Below, piece after piece: positions 36,781 through 44,815 of a DNA stretch of 64,000 nt; positions within the stretch are counted from its first letter, which is position 1, and each line of letters starts with the position of its first letter. This stretch comes from Streptomyces minutiscleroticus (GTDB lineage Bacteria; Actinomycetota; Actinomycetes; Streptomycetales; Streptomycetaceae), in contig NZ_BMVU01000035.1 in NCBI RefSeq assembly GCF_014650875.1, positions 1 through 64,000 of the forward strand, given 5' to 3'. The position numbers and the translations under genes are program-made. The notes below the pieces were generated by a model. That model was not told the DNA's origin. It saw only the letters and a program-made list of their open reading frames with translations, and ran no database searches.

Positions 36781-37728
36781 TCACAGGTCCAGCACCAGCC
36801 GCTCCCCGCGGCAGCGGGAGACGCAGATGAGCATGGTCTCGCCGGCCTCGCGCTCCTCCTCGGTGAGGACCGAGTCCCGGTGGTCGGGGACGCCCTCGAC
36901 GACGTCGGTCTCGCAGGTGCCGCACGTGCCCTCGGCGCAGGAGTACAGCACCTCGACGCCGGCGGCGCGCACCGCGTCGAGCACGGAGACGTCCGGGCCG
37001 ACGGCCAGGGTGCGCCCGGAGCGCGCCAGCACCACCTCGAAGCCGTCGTTCCCGCCCGCCGCCGGCTCCGCGGGCCGGAACCGCTCCGTGTGCAGGGCGC
37101 CCGCCGGCCAGGCCGCCGCGCAGCGCTCCCCGACCGCGTCCAGCAGCGGGCCGGGCCCGCAGCAGTAGACGAGCGTGTCCGCGTCCGGTGCGGCGAGGGC
37201 CGTGTCGAGGTCCAGCGGTCCGGTCTCGTCCTCGGGCGCGAGGCGCACCCGGTCCCCGTAGCGCTCCAGCTCCTCACGGAACGCCATGCCCGCGCGGGTG
37301 CGCCCGCCGTACAGCAGCGTCCAGTCGGCGCCCGCCGCCTCGGCCGCGGCCAGCATCGGCAGGATCGGGGTGATGCCGATGCCGCCCGCGACGAAGCGGT
37401 AGCGCGGTGCGGGCCGCAGGGCGAAGTGGTTGCGCGGTCCGCGCACCCGCACCGTCGCGCCCTCCGCGAGCCGTGTGTGCACGTACGCCGAGCCGCCGCG
37501 CCCGTCCGGCTCGCGCAGCACCGCCAGGCGCCAGGCGCTCCGGTCGGCCGGGTCGCCGCACAGCGAGTACTGCCGCTCCAGGCCGGGCGCGAGGACGACG
37601 TCGACGTGGGCGCCCGGCTCCCAGGCCGGCAGGGCCGCGCCCGCCGGGTGCCGCAGGACGACGGCCAGGACGCCGTCGGCCGCCGGGGCGAGGCGTCCGA
37701 CGACGAGCTCGGCCTCGTACGGGGTCAT
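36781..37728 (-). CDS. VanB-like oxidoreductase (flavin / NAD / 2Fe-2S)
   Basis: 315 residues. Domains in order: flavin-binding beta-barrel (about 5-100, RQYSLCGDP), NAD-binding domain (about 105-220, VAGGIGITPILPML and VYCCGPGPL) and C-terminal plant-type [2Fe-2S] ferredoxin (about 230-315) with Cys in CAEGTCGTC and ICVSRC. This order is that of the phthalate dioxygenase reductase/VanB class, feeding electrons to Rieske oxygenases. The ATG at 37728 has GGGGGAA and overlaps the stop of the 61-aa gene (ATGA). Confidence 0.92.
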   Translation of the reverse strand: MTPYEAELVVGRLAPAADGVLAVVLRHPAGAALPAWEPGAHVDVVLAPGLERQYSLCGDPADRSAWRLAVLREPDGRGGSAYVHTRLAEGATVRVRGPRNHFALRPAPRYRFVAGGIGITPILPMLAAAEAAGADWTLLYGGRTRAGMAFREELERYGDRVRLAPEDETGPLDLDTALAAPDADTLVYCCGPGPLLDAVGERCAAAWPAGALHTERFRPAEPAAGGNDGFEVVLARSGRTLAVGPDVSVLDAVRAAGVEVLYSCAEGTCGTCETDVVEGVPDHRDSVLTEEEREAGETMLICVSRCRGERLVLDL

Positions 37729-37910
37729 GAGCCGTTCCCCCGTGCCGTCGCGCCGGGCGGGCGGTGCCCCTCGGGGTGGGCGAGCATCCACTCCCACATG
37801 GCGACCGGGTCCTCGGCGGTGTGCTCGGCCCCGCAGTGGCAGGTGCCGTGCAGCACGTCGGTGCCGGGGAGCCAGGCGACGCGGTAGACCTCGCCGGTGC
37901 GCGCGCTCAC
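37725..37910 (-). CDS. 61-residue protein inside the oxygenase operon, unknown function
   Basis: The GTG at 37910 overlaps the Rieske-gene stop (GTGA) and its own stop overlaps the reductase start (ATGA). This double 4-base overlap strongly supports it as a real, coupled gene. The protein has HGTCHCGAEHTAEDP, with two Cys and several His that could bind a metal, and ends in a Gly/Arg/Ala-rich tail. Soluble, no signal. It could be a small electron-transfer or assembly partner of the oxygenase, or a binder of its Fe-S or mononuclear iron. That is inference; I do not recognise a family. Confidence 0.75.
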   Translation of the reverse strand: MSARTGEVYRVAWLPGTDVLHGTCHCGAEHTAEDPVAMWEWMLAHPEGHRPPGATARGNGS

Positions 37911-38971
37911 CGGACCTCTTCCGCGGGCTTGGCGCCCTCCTCCACCAGCCGGGCGAGGATGCGGCGGGCCGCGAGACCGCCGGTGTCGATGTTGATGCTC
38001 AGCTCCTGGTAGCCGGCGCGCTCGGTGCCCAGCGCCCGCTGCAGCAGGTTCAGCGCCGTCACGTCCTGCATGACCACCGTGTGGTTGTTGGCGCGCAGGA
38101 ACTCGGTGACCTCCGCGTCGTCGGTCGCCCAGTCGCGCGAGACGGCCCAGAAGTCGTACACCTTCCCCTCGGCGGACGGTGTGATCGCGTACGTGATCTC
38201 GGTGTGGAAGCCGTGCGGGTCGGCGCCGTCCGCCCCGGGCACCACGCCGACCGGGGCGATCCGGCTGTGCAGCAGGTACAGGCACGGAGCGTGGTACTCG
38301 ATGTCCTGCCAGCGGGTGATCCGGCCCTCGATGCCGGTCGAACGGGCGTAGAAGGGCGGGCACTCGGCGTCATCCATGTGCCGGCTCACCCGCACCACGC
38401 CCGCGCCCTCGTCGACCTCGGTGGTGATCGGCGTCTCGGCGACCTCGGGGGTGCCGATGAAGCCGCCGTGCAGATAGGTCTCGTGCGAGAGGTCGAGGAG
38501 GTTGTCGACGAGGAGGCCGTGGTCGCAGTCGATCGGCTCCATGCCGCGCACGGTGACCCAGCCGGGGGAGTCCAGGTGCCGCGCCCGCGGCACGGTGTCC
38601 GGGTCGGCGAGGGCGGGGTCGCCGATCCACACCCACACCAGGGAGTCCAGCTCCGCGACGGGGTAGGAGGCGACGCGCGCGGTGCGCGGGACGCGCTTCT
38701 GGCCCGGCACGTACACGCAGGTGCCGGTCGTGTCGTAGGTGAAGCCGTGGTAGCCGCACACGATCCGGTCGCCGTCGAGGCCGCTCGCGGACAGCGGGTA
38801 GCGGCGGTGCACGCAGCGGTCGTGGAGGGCGACGGGCCGGCCGTCCTCCTCGGTGCGGTACAGGACGAGCGGCTCTCCCAGGACCGTACGGCCGAGCAGC
38901 TCCCGTCCCACTTCGTGGGAGTACGCGGCGACGTACCACTGGTTTCTGGCGAAGGCGGTCATGTGCGGCAT
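37907..38971 (-). CDS. VanA-like Rieske oxygenase (vanillate O-demethylase type)
   Basis: 354 residues. The Rieske [2Fe-2S] ligands appear as CVHRR (C-x-H) and CGYHGF (C-x-x-H). The mononuclear iron motif is seen in DNLLDLSHETYLH, very close to the VanA pattern. It would oxidatively demethylate an aryl methyl ether such as vanillate to protocatechuate, or hydroxylate another aromatic. ATG 38971 (or 38962, MTAFARN). The frame runs on far upstream but that is shadow. First gene of the oxygenase operon; vanillate would feed the pca operon 14 kb away. Confidence 0.9.
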   Translation of the reverse strand: MPHMTAFARNQWYVAAYSHEVGRELLGRTVLGEPLVLYRTEEDGRPVALHDRCVHRRYPLSASGLDGDRIVCGYHGFTYDTTGTCVYVPGQKRVPRTARVASYPVAELDSLVWVWIGDPALADPDTVPRARHLDSPGWVTVRGMEPIDCDHGLLVDNLLDLSHETYLHGGFIGTPEVAETPITTEVDEGAGVVRVSRHMDDAECPPFYARSTGIEGRITRWQDIEYHAPCLYLLHSRIAPVGVVPGADGADPHGFHTEITYAITPSAEGKVYDFWAVSRDWATDDAEVTEFLRANNHTVVMQDVTALNLLQRALGTERAGYQELSINIDTGGLAARRILARLVEEGAKPAEEVR

Positions 38972-39211
38972 GAGCGGTCCCGTCCCTGAAGGGCGGGGCC
39001 CCGTCGCCCCGCGTGCCACCACGGTCGTGACGGGGGACACACGGCCGCAACACGGCTTCCGCTTGACGGAAGCCCGGCCGGACGCGCCCGCACGGGACGG
39101 CGCCCGCGCGGGGACGGCCCGCCGGGCGGCCGGGGAGGAGGCGCGGACGCACGGGTGCGGAGGCCGCCGAAGGGCGCGGACGTGCGCCGGACTCCCGCCG
39201 GCGGGCGCGCG

Positions 39212-39430
39212 TGCCCGCCGCCGGGCAGCACGGGCACGCGCGCGGACGCCGGGCAGCACGGGCACGCGCGCGGACGCCGGGCAGGACATGGGCACGCGGG
39301 CGCCGCCGGACAGGGCACGGGCGCGCACAGATGTCGGGCAGGGCATGGGCACGCGGAAGCCGCCGGGCAGAACACGGGCACGCGGGCGGACGCCGGGCGG
39401 GACACGGGCACGCGGGCGGTCGCCCGGTGG
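39212..39430. repeat. Degenerate 28-30-bp tandem repeat array
   Basis: At least seven degenerate copies with core GCCGGGCAG followed by CACGGGCACGCG; GCCGGGCAG-like starts are at 39220, 39248, 39276, 39305, 39333, 39362 and 39392. The period drifts between 28 and 30 bases, so no reading frame is kept. It lies in the 590-base divergent gap between the Rieske operon and the phospholipase C gene. It has no constant-repeat/unique-spacer pattern, so it is not a CRISPR array. Confidence 0.85.
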
Positions 39431-39562
39431 TGTTCGCGTCCCGGACCCTCCGGCGTCACACGGGCGCCACGGGCCCTTCCCCGGCGTTCGCTGCTCTTGG
39501 ACCATTCCTCCCGCACGCGTCCCATCCGTCGCACCACACAGGACAAAGAGGTCACCCCACCC

Positions 39563-41623
39563 ATGACCGAGGTCAACCGGCGCCGCTTCCTCCAGCTCGC
39601 GGGCGCCACCACCGCGTTCACCGCCCTGTCGGGCAGCATCGAGCGGGCCGCGGCGCTGCCCGCCAACCACCGCACCGGGACGATCGAGGACGTCGAGCAC
39701 ATCGTCGTCCTGATGCAGGAGAACCGGTCCTTCGACCACTACTTCGGCGCGCTCCGCGGCGTCCGCGGCTTCGGCGACCCGCACCCCGTGAGCCTGCCGA
39801 ACGGCAGGTCCGTGTGGCACCAGCCCGACGGCGAGGGGGAGCTGCTGCCCTTCCGCCCGGAGGCCGACGACCTCGGCATGCAGTTCCTGGAGGGACTGCC
39901 GCACAGCTGGCCCGACGGGCAGGAGGCCTACAACGGCGGAAAGTACGACCGGTGGGTCCCCGCCAAGGGCACCACGACGATGGCGTACCTGACCCGCGAG
40001 GACATCCCGTTCCACTACGCGCTCGCCGACGCGTTCACCGTCTGCGACGCCTACCACTGCTCGTTCATCGGCTCCACCGACCCCAACCGCTACTACCTGT
40101 GGTCCGGGCACACCGGCAACGACGGCAGGGGCGGCGGCCCGGTCCTCGGCAACGACGAGCTCGGCTACGACTGGACGACCTACCCCGAGCGCCTGGAGAA
40201 GGCCGGGATCTCCTGGAGGATCTACCAGGACGTCGGCGACGGCCTGGACGCGGACGGCTCCTGGGGCTGGATACCCGACGCCTACCGCGGCAACTACGGC
40301 GACAACTCCCTGCTGTACTTCGACAAGTACCGCACCGCGCGCCCCGGCGACCCGCTGTACGACAAGGCCCGCACGGGCACGGACGTCAAGAACGGTGACG
40401 GCTACTTCGACAGGCTGCGGGCGGACGTCGAGGCGGACCGGCTGCCGCAGGTCTCCTGGATCGCGGCCCCCGAGGCATTCTCCGAGCACTCCAACTGGCC
40501 CTCGAACTACGGCGCCTGGTACATCGCGCAGGTCCTGGACGCGCTCACCGCCAACCCGGAGGTCTGGTCGAAGACGGCGCTGTTCATCACCTACGACGAG
40601 AACGACGGCTTCTTCGACCACGTCGTGCCGCCGCTGCCGCCGGCGTCCGCCGAGCGGGGGAAGTCCACGGTCGACGTCTCCCTCGACCTCTTCCCCGGCG
40701 ACGGCTCCCGCGTCGCCGGCCCCTACGGCCTCGGCCCGCGCGTGCCGATGCTGGTCGTCTCGCCGTGGAGCAAGGGCGGGTTCGTCTGCTCCGAGACCTT
40801 CGACCACACCTCGGTCGTCCGGTTCATGGAGCGCCGCTTCGGGGTGCGCGAGCCGAACATCTCGCCCTGGCGCCGGGCCGTCTGCGGCGACCTGACCAGC
40901 GCCTTCGACTTCTCCCGCAAGGACAGCAGGCCGGCCGCGCTGCCCGACACCGACGCGTACGAGCCGCAGGACCGCGACCGCCACCCGGACTACCGGCCGA
41001 CGCCGCCGGCCGACGCCGCGCTGCCCCGGCAGGAGCGCGGCGTGCGCCCCGCCCGCCCGCTGCGGTACGCGCCCGCCGTGGACGGCGCGGCCGACCCGGG
41101 GGCGGGGACGTTCACGCTGACCTTCGCCTCCGGGGCCACGGCGGGCGCCGCCTTCCACGTCACCTCCGGCAACCGCGCCGACGGCCCGTGGTTCTACACC
41201 ACCGAGGCGGGCAAGCGGATCTCGGACACCTGGGACTCCGCGTCCTCGGAGGGCTCGTACGACCTGACCGTGCACGGCCCGAACGGTTTCCTGCGCGTCT
41301 TCAAGGGCCCGGGGCGGACGGCAGGACCCGAGGTGACCGCCCGGCACAAGGGCGACGACATCGAGCTCACCTTCACCAACAAGGGCTCCGGCACGGTGGG
41401 GCTCAGGCTCGCCGACGGCTACGGCGGCCGCCCGCGCACCCTCAAGGTGCGCGCGGGTGCCACCGTCCGCCACACCGTCGGCCTGGGCGCGAGCCGGCGC
41501 TGGTACGACCTGACCGTCACCTCCGAGGCGGACCCCGCCTTCCTGCGCCGGTTCGCGGGCCACGTGGAGAACGGCCGGCCCGGCGTGAGCGACCCGGCGA
41601 TCGGCGCGGCGGGGAGGCGCTGA
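39563..41623 (+). CDS. Secreted phosphocholine-specific phospholipase C (Tat substrate)
   Basis: 686 residues. The N-terminus NRRRFLQLAGA is a twin-arginine signal. The catalytic domain (about 45-460) has VVLMQENRSFDHYFG and FITYDENDGFFDHVVPP, hallmarks of the acid-phosphatase-like phospholipase C family. Two C-terminal DUF756-like beta domains follow (about 510-590 and 600-680). It should cleave phosphatidylcholine and possibly sphingomyelin outside the cell. ATG at 39563 with AGAGG. A monocistronic unit closed by a repeated palindrome terminator. Confidence 0.93.
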   Translation: MTEVNRRRFLQLAGATTAFTALSGSIERAAALPANHRTGTIEDVEHIVVLMQENRSFDHYFGALRGVRGFGDPHPVSLPNGRSVWHQPDGEGELLPFRPEADDLGMQFLEGLPHSWPDGQEAYNGGKYDRWVPAKGTTTMAYLTREDIPFHYALADAFTVCDAYHCSFIGSTDPNRYYLWSGHTGNDGRGGGPVLGNDELGYDWTTYPERLEKAGISWRIYQDVGDGLDADGSWGWIPDAYRGNYGDNSLLYFDKYRTARPGDPLYDKARTGTDVKNGDGYFDRLRADVEADRLPQVSWIAAPEAFSEHSNWPSNYGAWYIAQVLDALTANPEVWSKTALFITYDENDGFFDHVVPPLPPASAERGKSTVDVSLDLFPGDGSRVAGPYGLGPRVPMLVVSPWSKGGFVCSETFDHTSVVRFMERRFGVREPNISPWRRAVCGDLTSAFDFSRKDSRPAALPDTDAYEPQDRDRHPDYRPTPPADAALPRQERGVRPARPLRYAPAVDGAADPGAGTFTLTFASGATAGAAFHVTSGNRADGPWFYTTEAGKRISDTWDSASSEGSYDLTVHGPNGFLRVFKGPGRTAGPEVTARHKGDDIELTFTNKGSGTVGLRLADGYGGRPRTLKVRAGATVRHTVGLGASRRWYDLTVTSEADPAFLRRFAGHVENGRPGVSDPAIGAAGRR

Positions 41624-41628
41624 GAGCG

Positions 41629-41661
41629 GCGGGCGCCCGCGGGGACCGCGCGGGCGCCCGC
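41629..41661. terminator. Terminator after the phospholipase C gene
   Basis: GCGGGCGCCCGC (itself palindromic) occurs at 41629-41640 and 41650-41661, forming a stem-loop right after the stop. Confidence 0.7.
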
Positions 41662-41712
41662 ACGCGCCGACGCGGCGGCGTACGGCGGGGTTCTCACCCC
41701 GGCACCGCGTCT

Positions 41713-41795
41713 GACGTGCGAGGATCTCGGTCCGGACGTGCGAGGGTCTCGGTCCGGAAAAGCGTGGCCGGAAAACGCCGGTGGCGGGATAGTGT
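41713..41795 (+). promoter_or_regulatory. 22-bp tandem direct repeat and -10 before the scramblase-like gene
   Basis: A 22-base unit (GACGTGCGAGGATCTC then GGTCCG) occurs twice back to back at 41713-41734 and 41735-41756 with one mismatch, matching about two helical turns. A -10-like TAGTGT is at 41790-41795, only a few bases before the GTG at 41802, which suggests a leaderless mRNA. The repeats could be activator sites. Confidence 0.55.
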
Positions 41796-41801
41796 GCCTC
41801 G

Positions 41802-42635
41802 GTGACGACACAAGCGAACACTCCCGCAGGCTGGTACCCGGATCCGCACGGGGCGCCCCGGACGCTGCGCTACTGGGACGGGGCCCAGTGGACGCAGAAC
41901 ACGAGCCCCGAGCAGCAGGCCCCGGGCGCCGCCCCGCAGGGGCAGCAGCTGCCGCAGCAGCCGGCCGCGCCGGACCCGCGCGTCCAGCGGCAGGTGCAGC
42001 AGCAGGCCGGAGTGGCCGGGGGCGCCGCCGGCGGCGGGACCCTGTTCACCGAGCCGGTCCTGGTGGTGAACCAGAAGGCCAAGCTGATCGAGCTGACCAA
42101 CGAGTACAAGGTCATGGACCAGCAGGGCAACCAGCTCGGCGCGGTCGTCCAGGTCGGCCAGAGCGCGCTGCGCAAGATCCTGCGCTTCGTCTCCAGCCTC
42201 GACCAGTTCCTGACGCACCGGCTGGAGATCCGCGACGCGTACGGGCAGCCGCAGCTGCTGCTGACGCGTCCGGCGAAGATATTCAAGTCGCGGGTGGTCG
42301 TGACCCGGCCGGACGGGACGCCGGTCGGCGAGATCGTCCAGCAGAACATGATCGGGAAGATCAACTTCGCGATCAACGCCGACGGGCGGAAGGTCGGCGA
42401 GATCAGGGCGGAGAACTGGCGCGCCTGGAACTTCGCGATCGTCGACCACGCGGACAACGAGGTCGCCCGGATCACCAAGACCTGGGAGGGCCTGGCCAAG
42501 ACGATGTTCACGACGGCCGACAACTACGTCCTGCAGATCCACTACCAGCTGCCCGAGCCGCTGCTGAGCCTGGTGGTCGCGACGGCCCTCACCGTCGACA
42601 CGGCCCTGAAGCAGGACTCCCGCGGCCTCGGCTGA
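41802..42635 (+). CDS. DUF2510 / phospholipid-scramblase-like protein
   Basis: 277 residues. N-terminal DUF2510 module (about 8-35, PAGWYPDPHGAPRTLRYWDGAQW), a Gln/Ala/Pro linker, and a C-terminal scramblase/LURP-like domain (about 80-260, LFTEPVLVVNQKAKLIELTNEY). DUF2510 occurs on many actinobacterial membrane-associated proteins. Function unknown; it may bind membrane lipid. No transmembrane helix is clear. The GTG at 41802 is close to the -10 element. It sits next to a phospholipase C gene, which may be coincidental. Confidence 0.85.
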   Translation: MTTQANTPAGWYPDPHGAPRTLRYWDGAQWTQNTSPEQQAPGAAPQGQQLPQQPAAPDPRVQRQVQQQAGVAGGAAGGGTLFTEPVLVVNQKAKLIELTNEYKVMDQQGNQLGAVVQVGQSALRKILRFVSSLDQFLTHRLEIRDAYGQPQLLLTRPAKIFKSRVVVTRPDGTPVGEIVQQNMIGKINFAINADGRKVGEIRAENWRAWNFAIVDHADNEVARITKTWEGLAKTMFTTADNYVLQIHYQLPEPLLSLVVATALTVDTALKQDSRGLG

Positions 42636-42708
42636 GCCGGCGGCGCGACACGGCCGGGTCCCGGCGGCACGACTGCCGAGGTCCTGCGGTACGGCGGCTT
42701 GGGCCCTG

Positions 42709-42758
42709 CGGTACGGCGAAGGGGCCGCGGAACACCCCGCGGCCCCTTCGCCGTACCG
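42709..42758. terminator. 22-bp perfect hairpin terminator
   Basis: The arms 42709-42730 and 42737-42758 are perfectly complementary with a 6-base loop (AACACC), between the convergent scramblase-like and EamA-type genes. A partial copy of the left arm occurs at 42683-42696. Confidence 0.87.
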
Positions 42759-42790
42759 GAACCCGGCCGGCCTCCCGGCCGGTCACGGCA

Positions 42791-43792
42791 CTAGAGGCGG
42801 GTCAGGCGGGTCCCCGGCTGCTTCGGCACCCGCGCCGGTTCGTACGGGGCCGGGGCCGGGAGCGGTGCGGGGGACGGGGAGGCGTGCGAGGGCAGGGACA
42901 GGACCGCGGCGACCGGGTGCTCCTCGCCGGCCGGGCCGGCCGGGGGTGCCCCGCCGGCGGCGGCCGGCTCCGGTGCCGAGCGGGACAGCGCGACCACGCC
43001 GAGCGCCGCCAGGGCCGCTCCGGCCAGCGCGAGCAGCAGGCCCGCCGTGCCGCCCTGGAGCCGCTCGCCGAGCAGCGACAGGCCGATCGCGGCGGCGGCG
43101 ACCGGGTTGGCCAGGGTCACGACCGCGAGCGGGGCGCCGAGCCCGCCCCGGTACGCCGTCTGCGACAGCAGCAGCCCGCCCGCGGCGAAGGCCGCGACGA
43201 GCACCGCCACGACGATCACCTGGACGTCGAGCAGCGGCCCCGTGCGGTCGGTCACCGCGACCGTCACCGTCTGCGTGAGTGCGGAGGCGACGCCCGAGGC
43301 GACGCCGGACGCGGTGGCGTGCCGCAGCCCGGGCCGTGCGCCCGGCCGGGACAGCACGCCGATCAGCGCGGCCGTGGCGCCCGCGACCGCCAGCGCCTCG
43401 GGGACGCTCAGCACGTCGTCGGGCGCGGGACCGGACGCGGTGACGAGCAGGGCCCCCAGCCCGGCCAGGGTCAGCGCCGTGCCGCGCCACTCCACGGCCC
43501 GCACCCGCCGTCCGGCCACGCGCGCGCCCAGCGGCACCGCGGCGACCAGGGTGAGCGCGCCCAGCGGCTGGACCAGGGTGAGCGTGCCGTACTTGAGGGC
43601 GGCCACGTGCAGCAGCGCGGCGGCCGCGTTGAGCGCGACCGACCACCACCAGGCGCCGCTGGCCAGCAGGCGCAGCGCGCCGGAGTCCGCGTCCGCCGTG
43701 CGGAAGGCGAGCCGTTCCTGCGCGACCGCGGCCGCCGCGTACGCCACGGCGGAGAACAGGGACAGGACGACGGCGGACAGGGTGGCGTTCAT
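42791..43792 (-). CDS. EamA/DMT-type transporter
   Basis: 333 residues with about ten hydrophobic segments, a drug/metabolite transporter-like fold (GTLTLVQPLGALTLVAAVPLG, ASGVASGVASALTQT), and a Pro/Ala-rich cytoplasmic tail of about 60 residues. Substrate unknown. ATG 43792 overlaps the stop of the PAP2 gene by 4 bases (ATGA), so the two are coupled. Together they suggest lipid or polyprenyl-phosphate handling with export, which is inference. Confidence 0.85.
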   Translation of the reverse strand: MNATLSAVVLSLFSAVAYAAAAVAQERLAFRTADADSGALRLLASGAWWWSVALNAAAALLHVAALKYGTLTLVQPLGALTLVAAVPLGARVAGRRVRAVEWRGTALTLAGLGALLVTASGPAPDDVLSVPEALAVAGATAALIGVLSRPGARPGLRHATASGVASGVASALTQTVTVAVTDRTGPLLDVQVIVVAVLVAAFAAGGLLLSQTAYRGGLGAPLAVVTLANPVAAAAIGLSLLGERLQGGTAGLLLALAGAALAALGVVALSRSAPEPAAAGGAPPAGPAGEEHPVAAVLSLPSHASPSPAPLPAPAPYEPARVPKQPGTRLTRL

Positions 43793-44589
43793 CGGCCGGC
43801 CCCCACGAGAGGGGCCGTCGCACGGTCGGCGAGGACCGTCCGGGCGCCGCGCCGGGTCACCGTCGCCCGGCCGCCCGGCGGGTGGAGCGCGGTCAGCGCG
43901 AGGCCGAGCAGCGCGGCCGCCGCGATCGAGTCGAACCAGTAGTGGTTGGCGGTGCCGGTGATCACCAGCAGGGTGAGCAGCGGGTGCAGCAGCCAGAGCC
44001 AGCGCCACCGGGTGCGGGTGGCGGCGACGAGACCGACGGCGACCATCAGCGCCCAGCCGAAGTGCAGCGACGGCATCGCCGCGAACTGGTTGGACAGCGT
44101 GTCGGTCGTCGGCGAGGCGCTGTAGACGGAGGGCCCGTAGACCCGCGCGGTGTCGACGAGGCCGGCCGCGGCCAGCAGCCGGGGCGGCGCCAGCGGGAAC
44201 GCGAGGTGCAGCACCAGGGCCGCGGCCGTCAGCGCGGTCAGGACCCGCCGCGCCCACACGTAGTGCGCGGGCCGCCGCAGGTACAGCCAGACCAGGAAGG
44301 CGACCGTGGCCGGGAAGTGGACGGTCGCGTAGTAGGTGTTGGCGACATGGACGAGGGCGTCGCCGTGCAGCAGGACGGACTGCACGAGGCCCTCGCCGGG
44401 CAGGTGGACGGCGCGTTCCGCGTTCCACACCTCGTGCGCGTGGCGGAAGGCCTCGCCGGTGTGCCCGTCGGCGAACTGCCGGCCGAGTTTGTAGACGAGG
44501 AAGAGTCCCGCGACGAGGAGGAGTTCGCGGACGAGCGGGGGCCGCCCGGCGGCGGCCCCCGGCTGCGCAGGCTCGGTACGGGAATCCAT
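43789..44589 (-). CDS. PAP2-type membrane phosphatase
   Basis: 266 residues, five to six membrane segments. The PAP2 motifs are visible as AMPSLHFGW (motif 2) and NHYWFDSIA (motif 3). Members act on lipid phosphates or in phospho-headgroup transfer (inositol-phosphoryl-ceramide-synthase-like subgroup). The ATG at 44589 is used; its upstream region carries a very large palindrome shared with the divergent tetR gene, so it is a probable target of that regulator. Confidence 0.88.
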   Translation of the reverse strand: MDSRTEPAQPGAAAGRPPLVRELLLVAGLFLVYKLGRQFADGHTGEAFRHAHEVWNAERAVHLPGEGLVQSVLLHGDALVHVANTYYATVHFPATVAFLVWLYLRRPAHYVWARRVLTALTAAALVLHLAFPLAPPRLLAAAGLVDTARVYGPSVYSASPTTDTLSNQFAAMPSLHFGWALMVAVGLVAATRTRWRWLWLLHPLLTLLVITGTANHYWFDSIAAAALLGLALTALHPPGGRATVTRRGARTVLADRATAPLVGAGR

Positions 44590-44681
44590 CCCCCGGCCCC
44601 TTTGCTGACGTACGGCTCATGTGGTGCGTGGTGAGCCCGGGAGGCCGCCCGCTCCCACCGGACCGGACCGTCTCCACGACT

Positions 44682-44737
44682 CATCGAAACGCCAGTGTAC
44701 CGATACGCATCCGTACCGGTACACTGGCGTTTCGATG
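44682..44737. promoter_or_regulatory. 21-bp-arm inverted repeat (TetR operator candidate)
   Basis: The left arm 44682-44702 and right arm 44717-44737 are perfectly complementary over 21 bases; the 14-base centre contains a further TACG-CATC-CGTA dyad. Arm ends read CATCGAAACG and CGTTTCGATG; inner parts include GTACCG/CGGTAC. It lies midway between the divergent PAP2 and tetR genes and is the most pronounced palindrome in the window. Confidence 0.8.
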
Positions 44738-44815
44738 GGGTGAAGTCGCCCCGACGGCGGGCACACTGGAAGCGGCCCGGAGCGCGGGGTCCCGGGGGCG
44801 AGGAGGGAAAGAGCC

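Noticed and set aside
39212..39430. Possible CRISPR array
   Set aside because: The units abut with drifting length and there are no unique spacers of constant size, and no cas genes.
37907..41821. Open frame of about 1,300 codons on the minus strand through the Rieske gene
   Set aside because: Only the first 354 codons from the ATG at 38971 show a family. The upstream part is antisense to phospholipase C and crosses the repeat array.
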